Origin: Streptomyces termitum
Lineage (GTDB): Bacteria; Actinomycetota; Actinomycetes; Streptomycetales; Streptomycetaceae
Assembly: GCF_014650175.1 (NCBI RefSeq)
Contig: NZ_BMUL01000003.1
Location: 62,001-126,000 of the forward strand
DNA length: 64,000 nt
Direction of reading: 5' to 3'
The notes below the pieces were generated by a model. That model worked only from the letters and a program-made list of their open reading frames with translations, did not search any database and was not told the origin of the DNA. The translations under genes were made by a program, and so were the position numbers. This document shows, in pieces, positions 49,184 to 57,901 of this stretch; position 1 is the first letter of the stretch, and each line of letters starts with the position of its first letter.

Positions 49184-50160
49184 GACTGCGTTGCTCCCGT
49201 GGGAAGTTCGGTCGGTTCGATGCCGTACACCTCGCGCACCCAGTCCGGCTGGTAGACGGTGTCCAGGTAGCGCTCGCCGAGGTCCGGGGCGATGGCGACC
49301 GCCGTGCCGTTCTCGCCCGGCCGGTGCTCGGCGAGCCAGCGCAGCGCGCCGCTCACGACGGTCCCGGTGGAGCCGCCGAAGAGGAATCCGCCGCGGGCCA
49401 GCGCGTGGCAGGCCCGCACGGTGTCGGCCTCGGGGACGTGCACGACGTGGTCGACGAACGCGGTGTCGAGCAGCGCGGGGCGCACCCCGGTGCCCAGGCC
49501 GGGGATCATGCGCGGCCCGGCCGGGCCGCCGAAGGTGACGGAGCCGACGCTGTCGACCGCGACGACCGTCACCGGCCGGGGCAGCTCCTTGAAGTAGCGG
49601 GCGCAGCCCATCAGCGTGCCGGTGGTGCCGGTGCCGACGAACAGGATCTCCAGATCGGGGAACTGCTTCTCGATCTGCGGGGCCGTGGTGCGGTAGTGCG
49701 CCCGCCAGTTGTCCGGGTTGGCGTGCTGGTTCAGCCACACCACCCGGGGGTCGGCGGCGAGCAGGGTCCGGACGTACGCGAGGCGCGCCGCCAGGAAACC
49801 GCCCTCCTCGGCCGGCTCCGTGACCGTGTGCACCTCGCTGCCGAGCGACTCGATGAGCTTGCGCGTGGCGACGTTCGTCCGCGAGTCGACCACGCAGATG
49901 AAGTGGTAGCCCTTGGCCGCGGCGATCACGCTGAGCGCGACCCCGAGGTTGCCGGACGACGACTCCACCAGCGTCGAGCCCTTGGTGAGCGCACCGCTGC
50001 GCTCGGCCGCCTCGATCATGCTCGCGGCGGCCTTGAGCTTGATGGAACCGGCGAAGTTGAAGCCCTCACATTTGAGGTGCAAGGGATATCCGTACAACGC
50101 CCGGAGATCCACGTAGAGATCCTCGGTGTTGAATTCGTGCGGAGCCGAGATGATCGGCAT
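49180..50160 (-). CDS. sbnA: SbnA-like N-(2-amino-2-carboxyethyl)-L-glutamate synthase
   Basis: A 326-residue PLP enzyme of the cysteine-synthase fold. [10 protein letters not shown] holds the PLP Lys, [10 protein letters not shown] the substrate loop and [10 protein letters not shown] the phosphate loop. SbnA joins O-phospho-L-serine and L-glutamate to give ACEGA, the first step to L-2,3-diaminopropionate; SbnB (54.7 kb) completes it. GGGGGAA lies upstream of the ATG. The gene is 21 bp after the ABC permease gene and overlaps NRPS-A by 4 bp, so amino acid supply and assembly are coexpressed. The name refers to the family. Confidence 0.9.
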   Translation of the reverse strand: MPIISAPHEFNTEDLYVDLRALYGYPLHLKCEGFNFAGSIKLKAAASMIEAAERSGALTKGSTLVESSSGNLGVALSVIAAAKGYHFICVVDSRTNVATRKLIESLGSEVHTVTEPAEEGGFLAARLAYVRTLLAADPRVVWLNQHANPDNWRAHYRTTAPQIEKQFPDLEILFVGTGTTGTLMGCARYFKELPRPVTVVAVDSVGSVTFGGPAGPRMIPGLGTGVRPALLDTAFVDHVVHVPEADTVRACHALARGGFLFGGSTGTVVSGALRWLAEHRPGENGTAVAIAPDLGERYLDTVYQPDWVREVYGIEPTELPTGATQS

Positions 50161-50181
50161 GATTCCCCCAGGAAGACAAGG

Positions 50182-50985
50182 CTATCGCGTTGCCGAAATG
50201 CGGTACACGCGCAGGCTGAGAGGTATGAGAACGGCGACGAGCAGACCGATGCTGAGCGCCGAGACGAGCACCGCGTTTTCCACCGGGAAACTGCCGGAGG
50301 CAGCCGGGCCGGTGTTTCCCCACAATTGCCGGCAGGCTTCGGAGACCGCGCTGACCGGATTCCACTCGGCGACGGTCCGCAGCCAGCCGGGAAGGCCGGT
50401 CAGCGGCATGAACGAGCTGGAGAGGAAGGAGAAGAGGACCAGGAGCAGGGCGGCCACGCCGCTGATCGCCTCCAGGTTCCGCATCACCATGCCCAGGAGC
50501 GCGCCGACCCAGAGCATCGCGTAGGCGAAGCCGAGCAGCAGCAGGAAGCCGGTGAGGTTCTCCAGGAAGGAGCCGTGCACCCGCCAGCCGACCGCCAGGC
50601 CGGTCACGGCCACCAGCAGGATGCTCAGCGCCGCCGCCGCGAGGTCCGCCAGCGTGTGGCTGACCAGGACGGTCGCCCGGCCCATCGGCAGCGAGCGGAA
50701 CCGGTCGATCAGCCCCTTGCCCAGGTCGCCGGCGACCCCGATCGCGGTGATGCCGATGCAGGAGAGGCCGACCTGGGCGAAGACCCCGGCCATGATGTAC
50801 TCGCGGTAGCTGCCGCCGGTGTTCTTCACCTCGACGACGGTCGCGAAGAGGTAGCCGAGGATCACCACCATCGCGACCGGCGTCAGGGCCACGCCGATGA
50901 TCTTCTCCGGGGTGCGCCGCAGATGGCGCAGGTGCCGGCCGGTCAGGGCCGCGACGTCGCCGCCGTGTGCAAGCACCGAACTCAT
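50182..50985 (-). CDS. ABC-2 type transporter permease (DrrB-like)
   Basis: A 267-residue membrane protein with six hydrophobic segments, ABC2_membrane family (GVALTPVAMVVILGYLFATVVEV, VFAQVGLSCIGITAIGVAGDLGKG, GLIDRFRSLPMGRATVL, FSFLSSSFMPLTGLPGWLR). Such permeases pair with a DrrA ATPase to export drugs or peptides. It overlaps the ATPase gene by 4 bp. It probably exports the cluster product and may give self-resistance. The last 20 codons use more A/T-ending codons than the rest. Confidence 0.9.
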   Translation of the reverse strand: MSSVLAHGGDVAALTGRHLRHLRRTPEKIIGVALTPVAMVVILGYLFATVVEVKNTGGSYREYIMAGVFAQVGLSCIGITAIGVAGDLGKGLIDRFRSLPMGRATVLVSHTLADLAAAALSILLVAVTGLAVGWRVHGSFLENLTGFLLLLGFAYAMLWVGALLGMVMRNLEAISGVAALLLVLFSFLSSSFMPLTGLPGWLRTVAEWNPVSAVSEACRQLWGNTGPAASGSFPVENAVLVSALSIGLLVAVLIPLSLRVYRISATR

Positions 50986-51965
50986 ACGGAAGCCTCCGCC
51001 TTCGCCGCCTCGCGCGGGCCCGGCGCACCGGTGGCCTCGCCGGTCAGATGGAAGAACACGTCGTCGAGCGAGGGGCGCCGCAGCGCGAACTCCTCGACGG
51101 TGACGCCCGCGTAGTCGAGCGCCGTCGCGGCGGACGCCAGCGCGCCCATCCCGTCCGGCAGCTGCACGTGGACGGTCCGCTGCCGCTCGTCGAGCTGCGG
51201 CGGGGCGACCGCGAGCGGCGCGAGCACCGCGGCGGCCTGCGCGAGCGCGGAGCCGTCGGCGACGGCCACCTCCAGGCGCTCGCCGCCCACCTTCCGCTTC
51301 AGCTCGTCGGAGGTGCCCTCGGCGATCACCCGGCCCCGGTCCACGACCAGGATCCGGTCGGCGAGGAAGTCCGCCTCCTCCAGGTACTGGGTGGTCAGCA
51401 GGACGGTGACGCCCTGGTCGACCTGGTCCTGCACCATCCGCCACAGGGTCGCCCGGCTGGCCGGGTCGAGGCCGGTGGTCGGCTCGTCGAGGAAGAGGAC
51501 CTCGGGCGCGGCGATCAGACTGACGGCCAGGTCGAGACGGCGGCGCATGCCGCCGGAGTACTCCTTGGCGGGCTTGTCGGCGGCGGCCTCCAGCTCGAAC
51601 TGCGCGAGCAGTTCCGCCGCGCGGGCCGCGGACCCCCGGCGGCCGAGCCGCAGCAGCCGGCCGAGCAGGACGAGGTTCTCGCGGCCCGTCAGCAGCTCGT
51701 CGACGGCGGCGTACTGACCGGCGAGGCCGATCCTGCGGCGGACCTCGCGGCGCTGGCGCACGATGTCGAAGCCCGCGACGCGAGCCGTGCCGGCATCGGG
51801 TTCGAGCAGGGTGGCGAGCGTGCGGACGGTGGTGGTCTTGCCCGCTCCGTTGGGCCCGAGCAGGCCGAGCACGGTGCCCGCCTCGACCGACAGGTCCACG
51901 CCGTCGAGGGCGCGGTGGCCGCCGTACTGCTTCGTCAGTCCGGCCGCCTCGATCGCGGTGTTCAC
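50982..51965 (-). CDS. ABC transporter ATP-binding protein (DrrA-like)
   Basis: A 327-residue ATPase: Walker A GPNGAGKTTT, Q-loop RIGLAGQYAAVDELLTG, signature YSGGMRRRLDL, Walker B VLFLDEPTTGLDP, and the DrrA C-terminal domain (about 225-327). It energises the adjacent permease. The GTG start (VNTAIEAAG) has AGGGGGA 8 nt upstream, which I prefer to an ATG seven codons earlier. It is the first gene of the long leftward operon that runs to the serA-like gene, so its promoter in the divergent gap may drive the right arm. Confidence 0.9.
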   Translation of the reverse strand: MNTAIEAAGLTKQYGGHRALDGVDLSVEAGTVLGLLGPNGAGKTTTVRTLATLLEPDAGTARVAGFDIVRQRREVRRRIGLAGQYAAVDELLTGRENLVLLGRLLRLGRRGSAARAAELLAQFELEAAADKPAKEYSGGMRRRLDLAVSLIAAPEVLFLDEPTTGLDPASRATLWRMVQDQVDQGVTVLLTTQYLEEADFLADRILVVDRGRVIAEGTSDELKRKVGGERLEVAVADGSALAQAAAVLAPLAVAPPQLDERQRTVHVQLPDGMGALASAATALDYAGVTVEEFALRRPSLDDVFFHLTGEATGAPGPREAAKAEASV

Positions 51966-52340
51966 GGAATTCCCCCTTTCACGCATCGGTGAAATTGGTT
52001 GGCTGGTTATGGGCTGGGTAGGAACGGCGCGGAGTGGGTAAATGGATGGCGGGTCGCCCGGCCGGTTTCTCCATTCGGCGGGCGCCGTATCGGCCACCTC
52101 CGTCGCACAACTCCCGACATAGAGGAACCTAACCGCCGACCTGGCCGGATCGCGCCGCTCCCGCTGGCCACAGGCTGCCGCTGCAACATGCTGCAAGGCC
52201 ATGCGGAACGCCGTTGGCAGCATCCTGCATCGGCAGTTGCCTGACATAGGGAGAACGGCGGCCGAGGAGCCCCGGATATCTACAGTGAGAGCCGTCGCCC
52301 ATCTAGGGTCCCCCACGCTGACGTCCCACTGGGAGAGGTA
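51966..52340. promoter_or_regulatory. Divergent control region between the two transporters
   Basis: A 375-bp gene-free gap. It holds GCAACATGCTGCA (52183-52195), a near-palindrome, and GCAGCATCCTGCA (52217-52229), 34 bp apart, about three helical turns. Nearer the MMPL gene are possible -10 boxes (TACAGT, TAGGGT) and a GGGAGAGGT ribosome site. A TAGGTT hexamer points toward drrA. A TetR- or LuxR-type regulator could act here. Confidence 0.5.
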
Positions 52341-54596
52341 ATGGCAAGGCAACGAAATCTGGCGGCTTCGCTGGGCGCCTGGAGCGCCCAGCACCGCAAG
52401 ACCGCACTTTTCGGATGGCTTTTTGCCGTCATCGCGCTCACGGTCCTCGGCGGTATGGCGGGCCAGCAGAGCCTGACCGAGGCCGACTACGGCACGGGGG
52501 AGTCGGGCCGCGCGGCCCGCGTCCTCGTCGACGCCGGCATCAAGACCCCGGCACCCGAGATGGTCCTCGTCCACAGCGGCGAACTCACCGCCGAGGACCC
52601 GGCGTTCAAGAAGGCCGTCGCCGACGCGATCGCCGCCGTGGACGGCACCGGCCTCGCCCAGGGCATCGGCGACCCCTACAAGACCGGCGCGATCTCCGAG
52701 GACAAGCACGACGCCCTCGTCCAGTTCGCCGTCAAGGGCGACCCCGACACCGCCGCCGACCGCATCCAGCCCGTCGTCGACGCCCTCGCCAAGGCGGACG
52801 CGGCGCACACCGGCGTCACCTTCGGCCAGTACGGCGCCGCCAGCGGCCTCAAGGGCATCAACGACTCACTCGGCGAGGACTTCACCCGCGCCGAGTTCAC
52901 CGCCGTCCCCGTCGCCCTCGGCATCCTGCTCGTCGTCTTCGGCGCGCTCCTCGCCGCCGTCCTCCCGCTGATCCTCGCGATCACCGCGTGCGTCGCCGCC
53001 ATGGGCCTGCTCGCCCTCTCCAGCCAGCTCGTCCCGGTCGACGCCATGACCAACTCGGTGCTGCTCCTCATGGGCCTCGCCGTCGGCGTCGACTACTGCC
53101 TCTTCTACATCCGCCGCGAGCGCGAGGAGCGCGCCGCCGGCCGCGACAAGGACAGCGCGCTGCGCATCGCCGCCGCCACCTCCGGCCGCTCCGTCCTCAT
53201 CTCCGGCCTGACCGTCGCCGTCGCCATGTCCGGCATGTTCCTCTCCGGCCTCACGGTCTTCGAGGGCTTCGCCATCGCCACCATCGAGGTCGTCCTCATC
53301 GCGGTCCTCGGCTCCATGACGGTGCTGCCCGCCGTGATGGCCATGCTCGGCGACCGCATCGACGCCGGCCGCATCCCCGGCCTGCGCCGCAAGCCCGTCG
53401 TCCGCGCCGTCGGCGACAAGCCCGGCCGGCTCCTCGGCGCGGTCCTCAAGGCCCCCGCCGTCTTCGCCGTCCTCGGCATCGCCTTCCTCCTCGCCCTCGC
53501 CGCCCCGGCCCTGTCCATGAAGACCGAGAAGCTCGGCTTCGACCAGCTGCTGCCCGCCGACAACGTCACCGCGAAGACCGCGCAGCGCATCGAGGAGGTC
53601 TTCCCCGGCGCCCCGGCCCCGGCCCAGATCGTCTTCAAGACCGACGACATCACCTCCGCCCGGGCCACCGGCGCCGTCGCCGCCTTCAAGGAGCGCGCCC
53701 TCGCCTCCGGCCACGTCAAGAACCCCGTCGAGGTCACCGTCCACGAGGACGAGGACATCGCGGTCATCAGCGCGCCGCTCGCCGGCGACGGCCGCAACGC
53801 CACCTCGGTCCGGGCCCTGGAGCAGCTGCGCGGCGACATCATCCCCGCCACCCTGAAGAAGGACCCCGCCGACCAGGCGCTCGTCGGCGGCGACCTCGCC
53901 TTCTCGACCGACTACAACGACCAGCTCAAGTCGTCGATCGTGCCGGTCTTCGCCTTCGTCATGGGCGTCAGCTTCCTGCTGATGCTGCTCTGCTTCCGCT
54001 CCCCGGTCATCGCGATCACCTCGATCGTCCTCAACCTGCTCTCCGTGGTCGCCGCCTACGGCGTCATGACCGCGGTCTTCCAGAAGGGCTGGGGCGACGA
54101 GCTGGTCGGCACCACGGCCGTCGGCGCCATCGAGTCCTGGATGCCGCTCTTCGTCTTCGTGGTCCTCTTCGGCCTGTCGATGGACTACCACGTCTTCGTG
54201 GTCTCCCGGATCCGCGAGGCCTACGACCAGGGCGTGGGCAACCGCGCCGCCGTCGCCCACGGCATCCGCTCCACCGCCGGGGTCGTCACCAGCGCCGGCC
54301 TGATCATGGTCGCCGTCTTCGCGGTCTTCGGCACCCTGTCCATGCAGGACTTCAAGCAGCTCGGCGTCGGCCTGGCCGTCGCCGTCCTCCTCGACGCCAC
54401 CCTGGTCCGCGCCGTCCTGCTGCCCGCCGTGATGACCCTCCTCGGCCGCTCCAACTGGTGGCTGCCGTCCTGGCTGAAGTGGCTGCCCGAGCTGTCCCAC
54501 GGCGAGGAGCCGGCGCCCGCCCCGAAGCACGCCGCGCCCGCCGCCACCGCCTCCCCCCGCACCACCCCGGCCGAGCACACCCTCGCCGGCCGCTGA
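52341..54596 (+). CDS. MMPL-family RND transporter
   Basis: A 751-residue membrane protein with two repeats of one helix, a large extracytoplasmic loop and five further helices. The proton-relay motifs GVDYCLFYIRREREE (TM4) and SMDYHVFVVSRIREAY (TM10) match actinobacterial MMPL exporters. These move lipids, lipopeptides or drugs using the proton gradient. GGGAGAGGT lies upstream of the ATG. It is divergent from drrAB and precedes sbnB. An acylated product would be a natural substrate for it. Confidence 0.9.
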   Translation: MARQRNLAASLGAWSAQHRKTALFGWLFAVIALTVLGGMAGQQSLTEADYGTGESGRAARVLVDAGIKTPAPEMVLVHSGELTAEDPAFKKAVADAIAAVDGTGLAQGIGDPYKTGAISEDKHDALVQFAVKGDPDTAADRIQPVVDALAKADAAHTGVTFGQYGAASGLKGINDSLGEDFTRAEFTAVPVALGILLVVFGALLAAVLPLILAITACVAAMGLLALSSQLVPVDAMTNSVLLLMGLAVGVDYCLFYIRREREERAAGRDKDSALRIAAATSGRSVLISGLTVAVAMSGMFLSGLTVFEGFAIATIEVVLIAVLGSMTVLPAVMAMLGDRIDAGRIPGLRRKPVVRAVGDKPGRLLGAVLKAPAVFAVLGIAFLLALAAPALSMKTEKLGFDQLLPADNVTAKTAQRIEEVFPGAPAPAQIVFKTDDITSARATGAVAAFKERALASGHVKNPVEVTVHEDEDIAVISAPLAGDGRNATSVRALEQLRGDIIPATLKKDPADQALVGGDLAFSTDYNDQLKSSIVPVFAFVMGVSFLLMLLCFRSPVIAITSIVLNLLSVVAAYGVMTAVFQKGWGDELVGTTAVGAIESWMPLFVFVVLFGLSMDYHVFVVSRIREAYDQGVGNRAAVAHGIRSTAGVVTSAGLIMVAVFAVFGTLSMQDFKQLGVGLAVAVLLDATLVRAVLLPAVMTLLGRSNWWLPSWLKWLPELSHGEEPAPAPKHAAPAATASPRTTPAEHTLAGR

Positions 54597-54605
54597 ACCC
54601 CCCAC

Positions 54606-54640
54606 CGCGGGCCGTCGCCGACCACCGGCGGCGGCCCGCG
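54606..54640 (+). terminator. Hairpin between the MMPL gene and sbnB
   Basis: 15-bp arms with one mismatch (CGCGGGCCGTCGCCG / CGGCGGCGGCCCGCG) and a 5-nt loop, 10 nt after the MMPL stop and followed by CTCTTCC. It may partly separate the two genes. Confidence 0.65.
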
Positions 54641-54677
54641 CTCTTCCATCCGCTCACGATCCCAAGGATTTCTCTCC

Positions 54678-55685
54678 ATGTACGAGTTCAGCGTCGTCGG
54701 CGGCAAGACCGCGCGGGAGATCATCTCGGCCTCCCGGCAGGACATCGTCGACGTCGTCCGCGACACCTACCTCGCCCACCACGCCGGCGACTCGGTGAAC
54801 CCCGACAGCTACTTCCTGCGCTTCCCCGAGAAGCCCGACGCCCGCATCATCGCGCTCCCCGCGCACCTCGGCGGCGACGCCGACGTCTCCGGCATCAAGT
54901 GGATCAGCAGCTTCCCGGCCAACATCGAGCGCGGCATCCCGCGCGCCTCGGCCGCCCTCCTCCTCAACGACTACGAGACCGGCTACCCCTTCGCCTGCCT
55001 GGAGGCCTCGCAGATCAGCGCGGCCCGCACCGCGGCCTCCGCCGTCCTCGCCGCCGAGCAGCTCACCGGCGGCCGCACCGCCGCCCGGATGACCGTGGTC
55101 GGCGCGGGCATCATCGCCCGCAACATCCTGGAGTTCTTCCGCGCCCGCGACTGGGAGGTCGGCCAGGTCACCGTCCACGACAAGAGCGAGGAGTACGGCT
55201 CCGCCCTCGCCGCCCACGCGACGGACGCCCTCGGCTACCCGGCCGGCACCGAGTCCGACCTCACCGCCGCCCTCACCGGCGCCGACGTCGTCGTCCTCGC
55301 CACCACCGCCGCCGAGCCGTACATCACCGACCCCGGCGCCCTCGCCCCCGGCCAGGTCGTCCTCAACATCTCGCTGCGCGACATCGGCCCGGAGCTCATC
55401 GAGGGCGCGTACAACGTCCTCGACGACGTCGAGCACTGCATGAAGGCCAACACCTCCCCGCACCTCGCCGAGCAGAAGTACGGCGACCGGCACTTCGTCA
55501 CCGGCACCCTCGCCCAGGTCGTCCGCGGCGAGGTCGCCGTCGGCGACGACAAGCCGGTCGTCTTCTCCCCCTTCGGCCTCGGCGTCCTCGACCTCGCCGT
55601 CGGCCTGCACGTCTTCCGCGCCGCCCGCGCCTCCGGCGACGCCGTCGAGATCGCGGACTTCTTCGGCGAGACCAGCCGCTGGTAG
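54678..55685 (+). CDS. sbnB: SbnB-like N-(2-amino-2-carboxyethyl)-L-glutamate dehydrogenase
   Basis: A 335-residue enzyme of the ornithine cyclodeaminase/mu-crystallin family. DADVSGIKWISSFPAN, ASQISAARTAASAVLAAEQL and the Rossmann motif VVGAGIIARNILEFF are diagnostic of SbnB. It oxidatively cleaves the SbnA product to L-2,3-diaminopropionate, 2-oxoglutarate and NADH. It lies 4.5 kb from sbnA, on the other strand, past the transporter genes. A weak AGGA precedes the ATG, and a perfect terminator follows. Confidence 0.92.
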   Translation: MYEFSVVGGKTAREIISASRQDIVDVVRDTYLAHHAGDSVNPDSYFLRFPEKPDARIIALPAHLGGDADVSGIKWISSFPANIERGIPRASAALLLNDYETGYPFACLEASQISAARTAASAVLAAEQLTGGRTAARMTVVGAGIIARNILEFFRARDWEVGQVTVHDKSEEYGSALAAHATDALGYPAGTESDLTAALTGADVVVLATTAAEPYITDPGALAPGQVVLNISLRDIGPELIEGAYNVLDDVEHCMKANTSPHLAEQKYGDRHFVTGTLAQVVRGEVAVGDDKPVVFSPFGLGVLDLAVGLHVFRAARASGDAVEIADFFGETSRW

Positions 55686-55711
55686 CCCGACCCCACCCGC
55701 CACGCACGACG

Positions 55712-55741
55712 GGGCCCGGGCAGGATCTCCTGCCCGGGCCC
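55712..55741. terminator. Terminator after sbnB
   Basis: A perfect 14-bp stem (GGGCCCGGGCAGGA and its complement) with a 2-base centre, between convergent sbnB and the S12 peptidase gene. Confidence 0.85.
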
Positions 55742-55796
55742 TCCCGCGTCCGACGAAGGAGCGACCGTGACCACCCCGCCGCGGCCCCGCCGCGCC

Positions 55797-57725
55797 TCAG
55801 CCCACCAGCCGGTACGAGGCGGCCACCCCGAGGAAGACCAGCGCCGCCAGGGTGCTGCACGTGTAGTGCACCCGGCCGGTCACCCGCCACCAGCGCCGCC
55901 GCCAGGAGAGGAAGGCGCACACCACCATGGCGCCGGTGGTCGCCAGCGCGATCCCGGTCAGCGCCGGGACCGCCTTCAGGAGCGGCGAATCGCCCACGAT
56001 GATCGTCCGGTTGAGGGCGTTCGGGTCGGCGGCGAGCAGGACGAAGCAGACCGTCGCCGCGGTGATCAGCGCGCCCGAGGTCCACAGCAGCAGCTTGGCC
56101 GCCCGCGCCCCGGCCGGGGTGCCCGGCCGGCGCCGCCGCACCAGGAGCGCCACCGGCAGCACCAGCACCGTCAGGGCGAGGAAGCCCAGCGAGCCGACCA
56201 GCACCTGCTGGTGCAGCGTGGGCGAGAGGTACCAGGGCAGCCGCTCGTACGAGACGGAGGCGTCGGAGGCGATCGTCAGGCGCCCGTCGCGGAAGGCGAT
56301 CCGGTCCTGCCCGCCACGCTCCTGGAAGAGCCCCGGGCTCAGCTGCACCCAGTGCCGCGCGCCGGCCTCCGGGTCGCGCGAGAGGCCCGTCGTGGTCAGC
56401 GTCGCGCCGTCGCCCGCGCTCACCCGCACCGAGCCGATCAGGGCGCTCACCCGGGTCAGCTCCGTGGAACTGGTGCGGGTGGAGCGGTACTCGCCCTCGT
56501 ACGGGGCGACGTCGGCGAGCGAGACCGAGCGGCGCGCACCGGCCGCCGTCCCGAAGTGGTCGGCGAAGCGGTCCACGACCTCCTGCCCCGCGTAGGCGGC
56601 GGTGCCGTCCTCGCCGTCGCCGTTGTAGACCACGTACACCGCCGCGTCGCGGTCGGGCAGCAGCGCCAGGTTGCCGTGGAAGCCGGGCAGGTCGCCGTCC
56701 TTGACCAGCATCCGCTGCCCGTCGCGCACCCGCTCCTCCAGGATGTAGCCGAGCCCGGGAAGCCGGTCGTCGTTGCCGAACTGCCGCTTCGTCAGGGCCT
56801 CGACGGACCGCTCGGACAGCACCGGACCGCCGCCCGCCAGCAGGGCGCGCAGCAGCCGGCCCATGTCGGCGGCGGTGCTGACCGCACCCGCGCCGGTCGG
56901 CGACCAGTCGCCGTACTGCCCGTCCTGGACCCGCTGGCGCCCGCCCTCCGGCCGGTGGCCGCGGGCGAGACCGGCGGCGATCGCGGGGGCGTGCGGCTGC
57001 GCGAAGCTCGTCCGCGTCATGCCCAGCGGACGCAGCACCTCGCGGTCCAGATAGGTGGCGAACGGCTTGCCCGTCACCGTCTCGACCAGGTAACCGGCCA
57101 GCGCCACACCGTAGTTGTCGTAGCTGGCGACCTCGCCCGGCGGGCGCACCCGGCGCGGCTGGTGGGCGGCGAGGCTCTCGCCCAGCGGACGGACGTCCTC
57201 GGGCCGGGTGGCCGCGCGCCCGATGATGGTGTTGTCGAACCCGGCCGTGTGCGTGAGGAGATCGCGTACCGTCACGGGGTGCCCCGGATACGTGTCCCTC
57301 ACCTTGAACGCCGTGAGATACCGGTTGACGTCGGACTCCAGGTCCAAGTGGCCCCGCTCGACCTGCTGGAGGACGGCGACGGCGGTGAACAGCTTGGCGT
57401 CCGAGGCGAGGAAGAAGCCGGTGCGGGCCGGGTCCACCGGCGTCCCCGAGGCGGCGTCGGCGACGCCGTACCCCCGGGTGAGGACCGGCCGGCCGCCCTC
57501 CACGACCACCACGGAGGCGCCGGGGATGCGGTGCTCGGCCAGCTGCCGGCGCACCAGCGAGTCGACGGCCCCGGCCAGTCCGGACGGCGCGGCCTGCGCG
57601 GTGACCCCGGCCACCGTCCGGGTCTCCGGCGCCGCCGCGGCGGGACCGGTGCCGGCCGCCAGGAGCAGCGGCACGCAGAGCGGGAGGAGCAGGTGCCTCA
57701 GTCGCGGTCGCAGTCGCTTCGTCAT
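55797..57725 (-). CDS. Membrane-anchored S12 serine peptidase / beta-lactamase-fold hydrolase
   Basis: A 642-residue protein. A signal peptide (LRHLLLPLCVPLLLAAG) leads to an S12 domain with the SxxK motif SDAK, the YxN motif YDN and a late GFHGN in place of KTG. A small beta domain (about 400-510) and four C-terminal transmembrane helices follow. The catalytic domain therefore faces outside the membrane. This layout recalls ClbP-type peptidases that activate N-acyl-D-aminoacyl prodrugs, although ClbP has three helices; a general D-amidase or penicillin-binding role is also possible. The ATG has GGAG 5 nt upstream. It is divergent from the two-component genes. Confidence 0.85.
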   Translation of the reverse strand: MTKRLRPRLRHLLLPLCVPLLLAAGTGPAAAAPETRTVAGVTAQAAPSGLAGAVDSLVRRQLAEHRIPGASVVVVEGGRPVLTRGYGVADAASGTPVDPARTGFFLASDAKLFTAVAVLQQVERGHLDLESDVNRYLTAFKVRDTYPGHPVTVRDLLTHTAGFDNTIIGRAATRPEDVRPLGESLAAHQPRRVRPPGEVASYDNYGVALAGYLVETVTGKPFATYLDREVLRPLGMTRTSFAQPHAPAIAAGLARGHRPEGGRQRVQDGQYGDWSPTGAGAVSTAADMGRLLRALLAGGGPVLSERSVEALTKRQFGNDDRLPGLGYILEERVRDGQRMLVKDGDLPGFHGNLALLPDRDAAVYVVYNGDGEDGTAAYAGQEVVDRFADHFGTAAGARRSVSLADVAPYEGEYRSTRTSSTELTRVSALIGSVRVSAGDGATLTTTGLSRDPEAGARHWVQLSPGLFQERGGQDRIAFRDGRLTIASDASVSYERLPWYLSPTLHQQVLVGSLGFLALTVLVLPVALLVRRRRPGTPAGARAAKLLLWTSGALITAATVCFVLLAADPNALNRTIIVGDSPLLKAVPALTGIALATTGAMVVCAFLSWRRRWWRVTGRVHYTCSTLAALVFLGVAASYRLVG

Positions 57726-57901
57726 GGCTCCAGTCAACTCGCGGCGGGGCGAAGGACCCAGCCACCTCGGTGGCGTCCCGAGGGGGACCTAGGTACACCA
57801 TCGCGGACGGGACGCACGTCCCCTGCGCACCGGCCCGCGAGCGACGAGACTCGGGGCATCGACACGGCAGGGAGCCGTACACCGAGGGGAATGGGACGAC
57901 C

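Noticed and set aside
41579..49255. Long + strand frames opposite NRPS-A, and similar frames opposite NRPS-C
   Set aside because: They are shadows of the NRPS coding frame with repetitive Arg/Gly composition and no start context.
49180..50160. Ordinary cysteine synthase (CysK)
   Set aside because: The sequence follows the SbnA branch, and an SbnB partner is present in the same cluster.
55797..57725. Simple beta-lactamase resistance gene
   Set aside because: It has four membrane helices and an extra beta domain, and the third motif is GFHG instead of KTG. An S12 peptidase-type enzyme is more likely.
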